Part shown: piece by piece, positions 16,179 through 25,592 of the stretch
Layout of the letters: every line of letters starts with the position of its first letter
Numbering within the stretch: position 1 is the first letter of the stretch
Assembly (NCBI RefSeq): GCF_002872335.1
Contig: NZ_NJAG01000014.1
Coordinates: forward strand, 52,414 to 116,413
Origin: Siphonobacter sp. BAB-5405
GTDB lineage: Bacteria > Bacteroidota > Bacteroidia > Cytophagales > Spirosomataceae
Direction of reading: 5' to 3'
DNA length: 64,000 bases
Made by a program: the position numbers and the translations under genes
Notes under the pieces: generated by a model
Databases searched by the model: none
Seen by the model: the letters and a program-made list of their open reading frames with translations, nothing else
What the model was told of the DNA's origin: nothing

Positions 16179-17372
16179 TCATTTAGAAGGGGGACGGTTT
16201 GAGCCTCCGCCCGACCGTTTTTTCTTATTCTTTGACGCAGGACGATTTTGCGATTGAAACTTCTTATCCATACGTACCAGGTCACTATTAATGCCTGAGT
16301 TTTTTGCTTCGATGACGGGCATGATCTCCAGTTCTTCGAACGAAGGAGGAATGACACCCCGCTTATTCATTTCCACAATTTTCAGTACCTGCGGAATGGC
16401 AACCGGATACCAGTTGTCATCGCCACGGAAACTAAACCACATGATCTTACGGAAAATATCCGTTTTAATCAGGTTCGCATCACCTTTCTGTACTTTCAGC
16501 GGCCCTTCCAGACTTGGAATATCCCGTAAGGCATCGATATACGTTTCCAGCTCGTAATTCAGGCAACACTTCAAGCGACCACACTGACCGGATAGCTTCA
16601 CCGGATTCAGCGAAAGATTCTGGTAACGGGCTGCTGAAGTAGTTACGTTCTTGAAATCCGTCAACCAGGTGGAGCAGCACAATTCGCGACCACAGACGCC
16701 AATACCACCGATACGGGCTGCTTCCTGCCGCAGACTGATCTGCTTCATCTCAATACGGACCTTAAACTCGCTGGCCAGCACCTTAATCAGCTCCCGGAAA
16801 TCTACGCGTTCATCCGAAGAGTAATAAAAGGTTGCCTTGGTGCCGTCAGACTGAAACTCAACGTCTGATAGTTTCATGTTGAGTTTCAACTCCTTCACGA
16901 TTTCCCGAGCCCGGTACATCGTCGGTAAATCCCGGGCAATGGTTTGCTCGTGTTTCTCGAGATCCTTGGCCGTCGCTTTCCGGTATACCTGCCGAATTTC
17001 GGGATCTTTCACTCCGCGTTTCACGACTTGCAACCGTACCAGCTCACCTTGTAAGGAGACAAAACCCAGGTGATGACCACTCTGCATTTCTACCACTACT
17101 GGATCGCCCGTATAGAGTTCAAGTTGAGCCGTATTACGGAAATATTCCTTCCGGCCTCCTTTGAATTTTACCTCCACCAGATTACTCCGCTGGTGAACCG
17201 GGATTCCTAATCCCGGAGCTTCCATATCCGACAACCAGTCGAACACATTCATTTTATTACAGCCACCCGTACCGCAGGCTCCGTTGTTCTTACAACCGGA
17301 TACGGAGGCACCTGCTTTATCTTTCGAACGAATGCTTCCACAGCCACCCGTTGCACATGATGCACATCCCAT
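16179..17372 (-). CDS. ricT: PSP1-domain protein RicT (YaaT-type)
   Basis: 397 residues. The PSP1 domain covers roughly 60-290. The Cys-rich signature GVCGRELCCSTWL and SGQCGRLKCCLNYE matches the RicT subunit, which binds Fe-S clusters with RicA and RicF in Bacillus and affects RNase Y. The N-terminus carries nine additional Cys residues in Gly/Ser-rich spacing (MGCASCATGGCGS, then SGCKNNGACGTGGC), suggesting more metal-binding capacity. The C-terminus is Lys/Arg/Ser/Asn rich and probably disordered. The partners RicA/RicF are not visible nearby. gldH follows. Confidence 0.85.
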   Translation of the reverse strand: MGCASCATGGCGSIRSKDKAGASVSGCKNNGACGTGGCNKMNVFDWLSDMEAPGLGIPVHQRSNLVEVKFKGGRKEYFRNTAQLELYTGDPVVVEMQSGHHLGFVSLQGELVRLQVVKRGVKDPEIRQVYRKATAKDLEKHEQTIARDLPTMYRAREIVKELKLNMKLSDVEFQSDGTKATFYYSSDERVDFRELIKVLASEFKVRIEMKQISLRQEAARIGGIGVCGRELCCSTWLTDFKNVTTSAARYQNLSLNPVKLSGQCGRLKCCLNYELETYIDALRDIPSLEGPLKVQKGDANLIKTDIFRKIMWFSFRGDDNWYPVAIPQVLKIVEMNKRGVIPPSFEELEIMPVIEAKNSGINSDLVRMDKKFQSQNRPASKNKKKRSGGGSNRPPSK

Positions 17373-17461
17373 TTTTTTGTATGTAGAATTTTTGAATGAT
17401 AGAAGCCTGAACGCAGCTCATAACGAGCCTGTCACTCATTCGATGATTCTACCATCCAAAA

Positions 17462-18739
17462 TTATAAAAGGTCCAGGCCGATGTCCCGTCGGAAGTACTT
17501 GCCTTCGTACTGGACAGCGGCTGCCGCCGTTTGTGAACGCTGGCGGGCTTCTTGGATGGACGTTCCCAGAGCCGTAACGGCCAGGACGCGTCCTCCATTG
17601 GTGACCACTTCTCCGGACTCGGAATGTTTTGTTCCGGCGTGGAAAATGGTCGTATAATTCTGCTTACCGGGCAATTGAATTACGTCACCCTTGGCATACT
17701 CTCCCGGATAGCCACCGGCTACCACAACGGTAGTAACGGCCATCTTATTGGATACAGCAAAATTTACGTATTTCAGTTTGCCTTCAGCCGCGGCTTTGAG
17801 CAGCATCAGCAAGTCTGAATCAATACGGGGCAGTACAACTTCTGTTTCCGGGTCACCCATCCGGCAGTTGTACTCAATGACGTAAGGATCGCCCTTTACG
17901 TTCATCAAGCCAATGAAAATAAAACCAACGTAGCGAATACCTTCCGCTTTCAAACCGTTAAGTGTTGGGCGTACAATTCGCTCTTCTACTTTCTTTTGAA
18001 AAGCATCGTCGGCAAAAGGTACGGGCGAAACCGCTCCCATGCCGCCCGTATTGGGTCCGCTATCGCCTTCACCAATACGTTTGTAATCTTTGGCTTCGGG
18101 CAAAATGTGGTAATTCACCCCGTCGGTTAACACAAATACCGATAATTCGATTCCGTGTAAGTACTCTTCAATTACTACTTTTTGAGAAGCGTCCCCGAAT
18201 TTCGCGTCTACCAGCATTTCCCGGAGGGTTTGCTGAGCTTCGGCTACGTCAGCGGCAATGATTACACCCTTACCTGCGGCCAGACCGTCGGCTTTCAATA
18301 CCAGCGGAAAGGCTTGCTGCGTAATGTACTCCAGGCCTTCCTCCAGGGTTTCTTTCACGAACGTACGCGAAGCAGCCGTAGGAATTTGGTGCTTAACCAT
18401 AAAGTTTTTAGAAAAATCTTTCGATCCTTCTAACTGAGCTCCACGGCTATCCGGTCCCAGTAACAAGACTTTCTTCAGGTCTTCGCGACTTTCGAAATAA
18501 TCCCGAATACCACGAACCAGCGGTTCCTCCGGTCCGACGATGACGAGTGAAATATGGTTTTCAAGAACAGCGGTAGCAATTGCGTCAAAGTCATTGACTC
18601 CAATCGGTAAATTCGTTGCCAGCTGAGCGGTGCCGGCATTACCGGGAGCTACAAATAACTGTTGACATAGAGGGCTCTGAGCAATTTTCCAGGCAAACGC
18701 ATGTTCCCGGCCGCCAGACCCTACGATGAGAATATTCAT
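17462..18739 (-). CDS. purD: Phosphoribosylamine--glycine ligase
   Basis: An ATP-grasp enzyme making glycinamide ribonucleotide, the second step of purine synthesis; 425 residues, normal length. N-terminal MNILIVGSGGREHAFAWKIA is the PurD start. The ATP-grasp core contains LVLKADGLAAGKGVIIA and VIEEYLHGIELSVFVLTDG, followed by the signature YNCRMGDPETEVVLPRI. It is a stand-alone gene here, with no other pur genes in the window. Confidence 0.96.
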   Translation of the reverse strand: MNILIVGSGGREHAFAWKIAQSPLCQQLFVAPGNAGTAQLATNLPIGVNDFDAIATAVLENHISLVIVGPEEPLVRGIRDYFESREDLKKVLLLGPDSRGAQLEGSKDFSKNFMVKHQIPTAASRTFVKETLEEGLEYITQQAFPLVLKADGLAAGKGVIIAADVAEAQQTLREMLVDAKFGDASQKVVIEEYLHGIELSVFVLTDGVNYHILPEAKDYKRIGEGDSGPNTGGMGAVSPVPFADDAFQKKVEERIVRPTLNGLKAEGIRYVGFIFIGLMNVKGDPYVIEYNCRMGDPETEVVLPRIDSDLLMLLKAAAEGKLKYVNFAVSNKMAVTTVVVAGGYPGEYAKGDVIQLPGKQNYTTIFHAGTKHSESGEVVTNGGRVLAVTALGTSIQEARQRSQTAAAAVQYEGKYFRRDIGLDLL

Positions 18740-18825
18740 CGGATAATTCTTAAATACCCACTCAGGCTGAAGCCTAAACTCCTTACGGGCGTATACAGTG
18801 AAAATAATTGAAAAAAGGTACGAAT

Positions 18826-18865
18826 AAAAAAGCGGGTAACTGCACCAACCCTGGTACAGTTACCC
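18826..18865 (-). terminator. Rho-independent terminator of recQ
   Basis: Arms GGGTAACTG (18834-18842) and CAGTTACCC (18857-18865) pair. On the minus strand a run of six T residues follows 2 nt later. Confidence 0.8.
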
Positions 18866-18876
18866 TGACTCGTGGC

Positions 18877-21195
18877 TTAGTGACCTAATTCACTATGGAA
18901 CTTGATCCGCATCAGCCGAAGCTCTTCTTCCGAGTACTCGTTGCCCAGTTCTTTTAAGGCAACGGCCATGGAATCAGTTTCCGCTCGCATGAAATATTCG
19001 TAGATTTCATCCTGACGATCATCATCCAGCACCTGATTGATGTAATAATCCAGATTGAGTTTGGTACCGGAATAACAGATGTGCTCAATTTCTTCGATGA
19101 GCTCCGTCATGCCGAGACTTTTGGCTTCGGCAATTTCCTCCAGATCAATCTTACGATCAATTTGCTGAATAATAAAAATCTTAACTTTCGACTTGTTCGT
19201 CGTCGTTTTTACGACTACTTCCGTCGCCGTTTCGATTTCATTTTCCTCTACGTAACGGGTGATCAGCTCAATGAACTGTTTCCCGAATTTGACCGCCTTA
19301 CCCATTCCAACGCCGGTAATTTGAGCCAGCTCCTGAATGGTGGAAGGATAAGTGGTTGCCATTTCTTCCATGGATGGGTCCTGGAAGATAACGTAGGGGG
19401 GAATATTCTTTTCCTTCGCAATTTTCTTCCGAAGGTTCTTCAGCATTTCAAACAAGGCTTCGTCGTAAGCTTTGGCCGACGTGCTTACCTCGTCCTTTTC
19501 TTCTTCTTTGTCTTCGCCCTGCTGGGTATAATCGTGATCCTTGGAAAACGAAGAAGAGAAGGGTGCTTCCAGAAACTGAGCCCCTTTTTCAGACAGCTTC
19601 AGGGTGCCGTAATTCTCAATATCCTTATCCAGGAAACCGTAAATCGTTAGCTGTTTAATGACCGAGTGCCAGAATTCAGGCGTCTGCAGGCCATCGTCTT
19701 TTTTATCGACGGTCTTGGGCTTGGGCTTTGTGATAACATTACCGTCCTCGTCTTCCTCCTCTTCGGGTTCGTCGTCGTCGGTATCAGCTTCGTAGCCCAC
19801 CTTGTACTTGCCCTTTCCGAATACATCAAGTTTGTTGTGGCTGTGACTCAGTACATAGGGATTTTCTATGCCTAACAGAATGTCTGCGATGTGGTGGCAA
19901 TCGAAACGGTTTCCGGTTTGCTGAACAGCCTTGAGGATCCATTCGGCCTCCTCCTGCATTTTGAATTTCTGCGTAGGCTTAAGACAGTTATCGCAAAAAC
20001 CGCAGTCCTTGGCGAAGTACTCACCGAAATAACCCAGCAACTGACGACGGCGACATACGCCCAGGTTAGAATAGCTAACCATCTCCATCAACAAAGCCTT
20101 GGCATTATCGCGTTCGGTTACGGGCTTGTCCTTGTTGAATTTATCCAGCTTGACAATATCATCGTAGCTGTAAAACATCACACAATTGCCTTCCAGACCA
20201 TCCCGGCCCGCCCGGCCCGTTTCCTGATAATACCCTTCCAGTGATTTGGGAGCGTCGTAGTGAAGTACAAAACGAACGTCGGGCTTATCGATACCCATTC
20301 CAAAAGCAATCGTTGCAACGATCACTTCGGCTTCTTCATTCAGAAAAGCGTCCTGATTACCCATACGCGTCGCCGGATCCAGACCCGCGTGATAGGGGAG
20401 GGCCTTAACGCCATTTACGTTCAGTAACTCAGCTATTTCTTCAACTGTCTTACGGCTCAGGCAATAGATAATGCCTGATTTGCCAGTCTGACTTTTGATG
20501 TATTTAATCAACTGACGGTTTACATCTTTCGTTTTCGGACGAATCTCATAGTACAGGTTCTTCCGGTTAAACGATGATTTGTAAACCGACGCATCTTCCA
20601 TTTGCAGGTTCTTGATGATGTCCTGCTGTACTTTCGGTGTGGCCGTTGCGGTAAGGGCAATCAGTGGTAAGCTCGGATTGATGGTTTCCACAATGCTACG
20701 GATCCGACGGTATTCCGGACGGAAATCATGGCCCCATTCCGAAATACAGTGGGCCTCATCAATGGCTACGAATGAAATTTTTGCTTTTTGCAGGAATGCC
20801 AGGTTTTCCTCTTTCGTTAACGACTCAGGAGCGACGTATAATAATTTAACTTCTCCATTCAGTACATCTTTCTTGACTTGCGTCATTTCCGATTTACTAA
20901 GGGTCGAGTTTAAAAACTGAGCATTCACCCCAACGGCATTCAGTTGATCAACCTGGTTTTTCATCAGGGCAATCAACGGGGAAATTACCACGGCTGTGCC
21001 GTCGCTTACGACGGCGGGAAGCTGGTAGCACATAGACTTACCGGCTCCGGTAGGCATAATCACGAACGTGTGATTTCCTGCGAGAAGGTTACAGATAATG
21101 TCTTCCTGTTCACCCCGAAACTGAGTGAAGCCGAAAACCTCTTTCAATTTTGCCTTGAGGGTATCCTTCAATGACGGATCAGCGAGCATGGCCAT
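18877..21195 (-). CDS. recQ: ATP-dependent DNA helicase RecQ
   Basis: A 3'-5' superfamily 2 helicase for recombination and fork repair; 772 residues, longer than E. coli RecQ (about 610). Walker A MPTGAGKS lies at 47-54, the DEAH box AIDEAHC at 144-150, and motif VI GYYQETGRAGRDG in the second RecA lobe. The zinc-binding CRRRQLL and CGFCDNC belong to the RQC region. An acidic linker DTDDDEPEEEEDEDGN interrupts the RQC winged helix. An HRDC domain (IPPYVIFQDPSMEEMA) is followed by about 100 further helical residues. A promoter match lies 106 bp upstream. Confidence 0.94.
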   Translation of the reverse strand: MAMLADPSLKDTLKAKLKEVFGFTQFRGEQEDIICNLLAGNHTFVIMPTGAGKSMCYQLPAVVSDGTAVVISPLIALMKNQVDQLNAVGVNAQFLNSTLSKSEMTQVKKDVLNGEVKLLYVAPESLTKEENLAFLQKAKISFVAIDEAHCISEWGHDFRPEYRRIRSIVETINPSLPLIALTATATPKVQQDIIKNLQMEDASVYKSSFNRKNLYYEIRPKTKDVNRQLIKYIKSQTGKSGIIYCLSRKTVEEIAELLNVNGVKALPYHAGLDPATRMGNQDAFLNEEAEVIVATIAFGMGIDKPDVRFVLHYDAPKSLEGYYQETGRAGRDGLEGNCVMFYSYDDIVKLDKFNKDKPVTERDNAKALLMEMVSYSNLGVCRRRQLLGYFGEYFAKDCGFCDNCLKPTQKFKMQEEAEWILKAVQQTGNRFDCHHIADILLGIENPYVLSHSHNKLDVFGKGKYKVGYEADTDDDEPEEEEDEDGNVITKPKPKTVDKKDDGLQTPEFWHSVIKQLTIYGFLDKDIENYGTLKLSEKGAQFLEAPFSSSFSKDHDYTQQGEDKEEEKDEVSTSAKAYDEALFEMLKNLRKKIAKEKNIPPYVIFQDPSMEEMATTYPSTIQELAQITGVGMGKAVKFGKQFIELITRYVEENEIETATEVVVKTTTNKSKVKIFIIQQIDRKIDLEEIAEAKSLGMTELIEEIEHICYSGTKLNLDYYINQVLDDDRQDEIYEYFMRAETDSMAVALKELGNEYSEEELRLMRIKFHSELGH

Positions 21196-21300
21196 TTATA
21201 CTTTTCTTCAACATCAATCGATGGTTAGATGCTATTAGGGGGAAATCTTGTCTGGCGACAGAATCAGAATTGAAATTAATAAAAAAAGTCAGTACAGAAC

Positions 21301-21328
21301 CAAAAATATTTGCTGGCAAAAAATACAA
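21301..21328 (-). promoter_or_regulatory. Promoter of recQ
   Basis: On the minus strand TTG (21328-21326), a 17-nt spacer and TATTTTTG (21308-21301) match the Bacteroidota consensus, about 105 bp upstream of the recQ ATG. Confidence 0.55.
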
Positions 21329-21398
21329 ATCACCTGCGGGAAAAGCTGTACCGTCGCGAAAAGTAGCTATTCCGCTAAGCAAAAGCGAACTTTTTACG

Positions 21399-21869
21399 TT
21401 ACCGAAGCCGCTCAAAAGCATCTTTCACTTTCTTTTCATCGATGCGGATGAAACGGTTTGCCGCTACATTCGACAGCAAAGCCACGGCTAGAACGAAAAA
21501 GCCTACTTTGAAACTACCTGAAGTCTGTGGTGCAAATTGAGCATTGGCCTGTATGTGGGACAGGTACGTAGATAACCCCAGTAAAGCCACCATCACGAGC
21601 GTATTGATCAGGTTCAACATCATCTGTCGCAGGCGGTTGGTATATTGTAATAAAGAAACCAGAGCTAATCCGGCAGAGACCAGAGCTAAACCCGCCAGGT
21701 ACAGCGTGCTTGTTTCGGTGGTAGCTTCACCTTTGGTGTATGTGAGAGAATAGGCATCCAGTACGGCCGTCTCGGTGCCCACTGACTTTTGCCAGATAGG
21801 AAAGACCAGATACAAAGCCATCGACAATACGATTAATGCGAGAAAAAGTGTTTGAGGACGCTGAAGCAT
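21399..21869 (-). CDS. DUF4293 family membrane protein
   Basis: 156 residues from the ATG at 21869, whose N-terminus MLQRPQTLFLALIVLSMALY matches the usual MIQRIQT-like start of this Bacteroidota-specific family. Four hydrophobic helices are visible, at about 6-26, 58-76, 87-106 and 118-137, followed by a charged tail RIDEKKVKDAFERLR. The function of the family is unknown. A complete promoter lies 27 bp upstream of this ATG, which supports the start chosen here over one further upstream. Confidence 0.82.
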   Translation of the reverse strand: MLQRPQTLFLALIVLSMALYLVFPIWQKSVGTETAVLDAYSLTYTKGEATTETSTLYLAGLALVSAGLALVSLLQYTNRLRQMMLNLINTLVMVALLGLSTYLSHIQANAQFAPQTSGSFKVGFFVLAVALLSNVAANRFIRIDEKKVKDAFERLR

Positions 21870-21895
21870 AGAAAAATCAAATAAAATGTACAAAG

Positions 21896-21926
21896 CAAAA
21901 GTAACGGACAAAAACCCTGTAACCAA
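21896..21926 (-). promoter_or_regulatory. Promoter of the DUF4293 gene
   Basis: TTG (21926-21924), 20-nt spacer, TACTTTTG (21903-21896) on the minus strand; 26 bp separate the -7 box from the ATG at 21869. Confidence 0.65.
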
Positions 21927-22130
21927 TCCTGGCAGGTAGTTACAGGAGCGAGATGTAAAGGTAAAGCCTGGCTATAGAAAACCACACAAGGGAGGCAGCT
22001 AGAAAAAAATAAGAAAAATGTTCAAAAAAGTAGATAAAGATAAAGTTTTGATTTAGAGAGTCTTATTGGCTGAATGGATTAGAATATTGATTCCTTAGAC
22101 AAAATTTTTAAGATTTTTTTGACTCGTCTC

Positions 22131-22162
22131 TTGACAAACCCCCTTTTTAGCTCGTATGTTTG
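22131..22162 (+). promoter_or_regulatory. Promoter of the tRNA-Gly/tRNA-Leu genes
   Basis: TTG (22131-22133), 21-nt spacer, TATGTTTG (22155-22162); the first tRNA base is 36 bp downstream of the -7 box. Confidence 0.72.
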
Positions 22163-22197
22163 CAGTCCCAACGGTAAGGGAAACGGCAAATTAACAA

Positions 22198-22270
22198 GCG
22201 AAAGTAGCTCAGCTGGTAGAGCGCGACCTTGCCAAGGTCGAGGTCGCGGGTTCGAACCCCGTCTTTCGCT
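22198..22270 (+). tRNA. tRNA-Gly (anticodon GCC)
   Basis: A 73-nt cloverleaf. Acceptor stem GCGAAAG / CTTTCGC with discriminator T, D-arm AGCTCAGCTGGTAGAGC, anticodon arm CGACCTTGCCAAGGTCG with GCC in the loop, and T-arm GCGGGTTCGAACCCCGT. The CCA end is not encoded. Confidence 0.95.
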
Positions 22271-22275
22271 CGACA

Positions 22276-22304
22276 AAAAGGCTCCGCAAGTCGGAGCCTT
22301 TTTT
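22276..22304 (+). terminator. Terminator between the two tRNA genes
   Basis: Perfect hairpin AAAAGGCTCCG / CGGAGCCTTTT followed by T residues. It stands between tRNA-Gly and tRNA-Leu, so the second tRNA may be made by read-through or from a weak promoter of its own. Confidence 0.8.
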
Positions 22305-22311
22305 GTAGGAG

Positions 22312-22396
22312 GCCCGGGTGGTGGAATGGTAGACACGAAGGACTTAAAATCCTTTGGGCAGTGATGCCTGTACGGGTTCGAGTCCCGTCTCGGGTA
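22312..22396 (+). tRNA. tRNA-Leu (anticodon TAA)
   Basis: An 85-nt class II tRNA. Acceptor GCCCGGG / CTCGGGT (with the G1-U72 pair also seen in the E. coli isoacceptor), D-arm TGGTGGAATGGTAGACAC, anticodon arm AAGGACTTAAAATCCTT with TAA, a long variable arm GGGCAGTGATGCCT and T-arm ACGGGTTCGAGTCCCGT. CCA is not encoded. Confidence 0.95.
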
Positions 22397-22400
22397 CAAT

Positions 22401-22440
22401 AAACCCCTTGTAAGTATCTAACTTACAAGGGGTTTTCTCT
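22401..22440 (+). terminator. Terminator after tRNA-Leu
   Basis: Perfect 15-bp hairpin with arms AAACCCCTTGTAAGT and ACTTACAAGGGGTTT, a 5-nt loop and a T-rich tail. Confidence 0.9.
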
Positions 22441-22787
22441 TTTAGATGCTCGTATGATTTTTAAATTTGCCAATAGAAAATTGGTCACGCAAAACCATCT
22501 ATTAATAGATTACAGAGACATTTCTGTTAGTGCGTTTTTACTGGGAAGAGAAAAGTTTTACAAGAGCAAACAGTCTGCTTTTATTTTAACCACATAAGTA
22601 ATGTTAACGCCAAGAGGATGATATCATTTAATGAAAATGTACAGGAGTGTAGACATTACAAGTAAAGTACCTGTAAGTAAGAAAAGTGATGCTACAATAG
22701 GTAAGTAGTTCAGAGCCTTCATAAAAAACACCGCATGTATCACTGGGATCAGTATAAGCCTATCCAATTAATTAAGGTAGTAACAGA
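22441..22787. other. A/T-rich gene-free stretch
   Basis: About 350 bp between the tRNA terminator and the response-regulator terminator. It holds only a weak 47-codon frame (22454-22597), no convincing promoter pair and no RNA fold that I recognise. Confidence 0.5.
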
Positions 22788-22815
22788 AAAGCCGAACACT
22801 AGCGTCCGGCTTCTT
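22788..22815 (-). terminator. Terminator of the phytochrome/response-regulator operon
   Basis: On the minus strand AAGCCGGAC and GTTCGGCTT pair (with G-T pairs) over a short loop, followed by TTTT. It lies directly after the response-regulator stop. Confidence 0.65.
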
Positions 22816-23238
22816 CTATTGATGACCTTGTTGAGCTACCCAGAAATCAATAGCTCGACGAAGCATTTCGCTTACTTCCCGATAACCACCGGGTTTAATC
22901 AGGTAAGCATTCGCTCCTAAATCAAAAGCTTCCCGCATATCTTTTGGATTATCTGACGTGCTATATACTACGATCGGTAATGTACGCCCCTGCGTATGCG
23001 AACGAATTTGCTGTAATACCTCGAAACCATTGTTGCCAGGTAAATTTAAATCCAACAGCAACATTTTAGGCGTTGACGTATCTTTATTATGATACGTACC
23101 TCTACGAAGTACGTAGTCTACGGCTTCGGTACCGGTGTTTAATACTTTATAACTGGGCGGCTGCTCGATCTTGCCGACTACACGCTTGAAAATATCAACG
23201 TCGTCCGGGTTATCTTCTACATATAATACATCTATCAT
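22816..23238 (-). CDS. Single-domain response regulator (CheY/Rcp-like)
   Basis: 140 residues, receiver domain only. The acidic pair is E8/D9 (YVEDNPDD), the phospho-acceptor D63 (MLLLDLNLPG), the switch Ser93 (VVYSTSDN) and the conserved K115 (AYLIKPGG). There is no output domain, as in the Rcp1-type regulators that accept phosphate from phytochrome kinases. It starts 11 bp after the phytochrome stop, so it is the cognate partner in an operon. Confidence 0.9.
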   Translation of the reverse strand: MIDVLYVEDNPDDVDIFKRVVGKIEQPPSYKVLNTGTEAVDYVLRRGTYHNKDTSTPKMLLLDLNLPGNNGFEVLQQIRSHTQGRTLPIVVYSTSDNPKDMREAFDLGANAYLIKPGGYREVSEMLRRAIDFWVAQQGHQ

Positions 23239-23249
23239 GGCCGGGCTAA

Positions 23250-25478
23250 TTAATGAATGGGGACTGCTATGTAAAAAGTTGTTTCTTTAAAGGGTTCGCT
23301 GTAAAACCATACTCTGCCGTGGTGACGCTGCATGATCCGTTTGACAATGGCTAATCCTACTCCATGCCCTTCAAAGTTTCTGGCGTTATCCAACCGCTTG
23401 AATAAATCAAAAACCTTACCACCTTGTTTCATATCAATGCCAATTCCATTATCCGTTACTGAATAGATAATTTCATCGGCATTTTTTACTCCCTTTACGA
23501 CAATATGAGGCTTCGCTACCGGACGTGTATACTTGATAGCGTTAGACAGCAAATTGCTGAATACCTGCGTAATCATCGTTTTATCACCTTTTAAGGAAGG
23601 TGTTTCTTGAATTTCAATGGTAATGGGGGTGCCTTTTTCGCTAACGAGCAATTCATCTTTCAATGAATGGAGCAATTCCTGCATTTCAATAGGCTCAGCG
23701 GATAATTCTGTTCGTCCACTTCGGGCGTAATGAAGAATTTCCCGAATCAAGTCTCCCATCCGATTACTGGCGGACACAATTTTCTCAAAGAGGGGTAACA
23801 TTTCCTCATCCAGTCGATCCGAGTAATCAATCAAAAGTACTTCTGCGTAGGTCTTGATGGAAGCTAAGGGCGTTCGCAGGTCATGGGACACCGTATAACT
23901 GAATGTATCCAATTCCTCATAAGCCAGCTTGAGCTGTTCGTTCAGGATACGAATCTGATTCGCCCGTTGGGAAAGAATCTGTAAAATGTCTTCCCGTAAT
24001 TTCAGGGCTATATTGATCTCCGCAGGCCGCCAAAGTTCAGAAGTACTGCGTACAATCTGAGTCCACTTGGCAAAACTCTTACGGGGACTCAGGCGGAGCT
24101 GACCACCAGGTTCGGCTACTACGGGTTTTTCGTCCGGATTACCTCCCCAGGATACCTGTTGAATGACTTCCGGCTTGAACCAGATGACGTATTCTTCCAA
24201 TTGCCGGGAAATCACAACAGCCATCACGCCCGAAGCTTCTGCCCGATTTGCTTCGGCTGGACCAAAAAGTCGGGGCAGCTGATGCGTGTGGAAAATGGTA
24301 TCAATCTTCGTGTGTTTCAGCCATTCAATCAATTGCCGGATAAAAGCTTCGTTGGGCGTAGTACCCAGCGTATACAGCTTCCCTTCGTACAACAGAGCCA
24401 TTCCCGCCGCCGAGGTAATGTCCATTGCGGTGGTTTCCATCTTGGTTAGGCCCTGTACGACGTTCCAGTCCCGTTGCATTTGTTCAAACAGGGTCTGTTC
24501 GCTTCGCCAGAGTTTATTGACGAGGGTCAGATCTTCTTCATCCTTGCGAAACTCCAATGCCGCAGAAAGAAGCTGGCTGATGACTTTTCCCGACATACGA
24601 GCGGTATAGTCAACCAGTCGCGGTCCCTGGTAATGGTGACAGGAAATTAGCCCCCACAGTTCTCCTTTGTACAGCAGGGAAAAGCTCATACTGGACCGAA
24701 CACCCATATTTTTCAGGTATTCGATGTGAACGGGCGATACGGCCCGCAGTACCGAATGCGTCAGATCCAGCGGATTTCCGCTCTGATTATCCGTAGTGGG
24801 ATAAATCGATACAGCCCGCTCTGTTGCGTCAACAATCGTACGAACCAGATTGATTTTATAGAGTTCGCGGGCCTGACTTGGAATATCAGAGGCGGGGTAA
24901 TGAAGTCCCAGAAAGGGATCCAGGCTTGCATCCTTGGCTTCGGCGACAACCTCACCGTTCCATTCTTCATCGAAACGATAAATCATTACGCGATCATACC
25001 GGGTGATGAGTCTGATCTCGGCAGCAACTTTTTCCAGCAACTCCTGGATCGTCTTGCTCTGCTGAAGATTAGTCATGACCCGGCTTACCAGGTTTTGCAA
25101 CGTGCTTGGAAAAAGAGCTTCGTCTTTTGGTTCAAATTCCAGCAGATAAATATCGTCCTGCCGCTGAATAATCAGGTGATAGTCGCGTTCCTGTAACCGA
25201 ACGCTGAACGGATTTAACGTTTCCAGTGAACTTTGTTTCAACGCAAACTGAATCAGCTGAGTTACTTCTCGTCCTGACAAATCGCCCAGTTGCAGTTCTT
25301 CCAGGGGGAGACCAATCACGTGTGATAACGTATCTGGATAGAAAGCAGAAAGATTACTGCTGCACTGACGAATTTGGAACGTTTGAGTATCTACCGCAAG
25401 TAAATACCCATGGGCCTGAATTTTGCCTAAATGCCGGATGGGTTCGCGGTCACAAGCTTGAATATCTATTTCTTGCAT
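23250..25478 (-). CDS. bphP: Bacteriophytochrome histidine kinase
   Basis: 742 residues in the order PAS, GAF, PHY, HisKA, HATPase. Biliverdin-binding Cys9 lies in ACDREPIRHLGKIQAHG. The GAF domain has PASDIP (195-200), RAVSPVHIEYLKNMGVRSS with the His at 251, and CHH at 280-282. The PHY tongue has WGGNP and PRKSF (465-469). The kinase has YTVSHDLRTPLAS (His532), NLLSNAIKYT, DNGIGID and GHGVGLAIVK. All residues known to bind and tune the bilin in Deinococcus-type phytochromes appear present, so red/far-red sensing is likely. No heme oxygenase gene for biliverdin supply is in the window. The receiver protein follows in the same operon. Confidence 0.94.
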   Translation of the reverse strand: MQEIDIQACDREPIRHLGKIQAHGYLLAVDTQTFQIRQCSSNLSAFYPDTLSHVIGLPLEELQLGDLSGREVTQLIQFALKQSSLETLNPFSVRLQERDYHLIIQRQDDIYLLEFEPKDEALFPSTLQNLVSRVMTNLQQSKTIQELLEKVAAEIRLITRYDRVMIYRFDEEWNGEVVAEAKDASLDPFLGLHYPASDIPSQARELYKINLVRTIVDATERAVSIYPTTDNQSGNPLDLTHSVLRAVSPVHIEYLKNMGVRSSMSFSLLYKGELWGLISCHHYQGPRLVDYTARMSGKVISQLLSAALEFRKDEEDLTLVNKLWRSEQTLFEQMQRDWNVVQGLTKMETTAMDITSAAGMALLYEGKLYTLGTTPNEAFIRQLIEWLKHTKIDTIFHTHQLPRLFGPAEANRAEASGVMAVVISRQLEEYVIWFKPEVIQQVSWGGNPDEKPVVAEPGGQLRLSPRKSFAKWTQIVRSTSELWRPAEINIALKLREDILQILSQRANQIRILNEQLKLAYEELDTFSYTVSHDLRTPLASIKTYAEVLLIDYSDRLDEEMLPLFEKIVSASNRMGDLIREILHYARSGRTELSAEPIEMQELLHSLKDELLVSEKGTPITIEIQETPSLKGDKTMITQVFSNLLSNAIKYTRPVAKPHIVVKGVKNADEIIYSVTDNGIGIDMKQGGKVFDLFKRLDNARNFEGHGVGLAIVKRIMQRHHGRVWFYSEPFKETTFYIAVPIH

Positions 25479-25560
25479 CTATTCAGAATGGATAAACAAA
25501 TCACTTTTCTAAAAACGGAAGAAGGCTTTTTAAGTAACGAATTTGACAAGCTAGAGTTTT

Positions 25561-25592
25561 CAAAATTAACAGAAATGTTACGAAGAAGGCAA
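25561..25592 (-). promoter_or_regulatory. Promoter of the phytochrome operon
   Basis: TTG (25592-25590), 21-nt spacer, TAATTTTG (25568-25561) on the minus strand, 82 bp upstream of the phytochrome ATG. Confidence 0.65.

Noticed and set aside
22454..22597. 47-codon open frame after the tRNA terminator (MIFKFANRKLVTQNHLL...)
   Set aside because: It starts 9 bp after a strong terminator, has no TTG/TAnnTTTG pair at the correct distance, and lies in A/T-rich DNA where such frames arise by chance.
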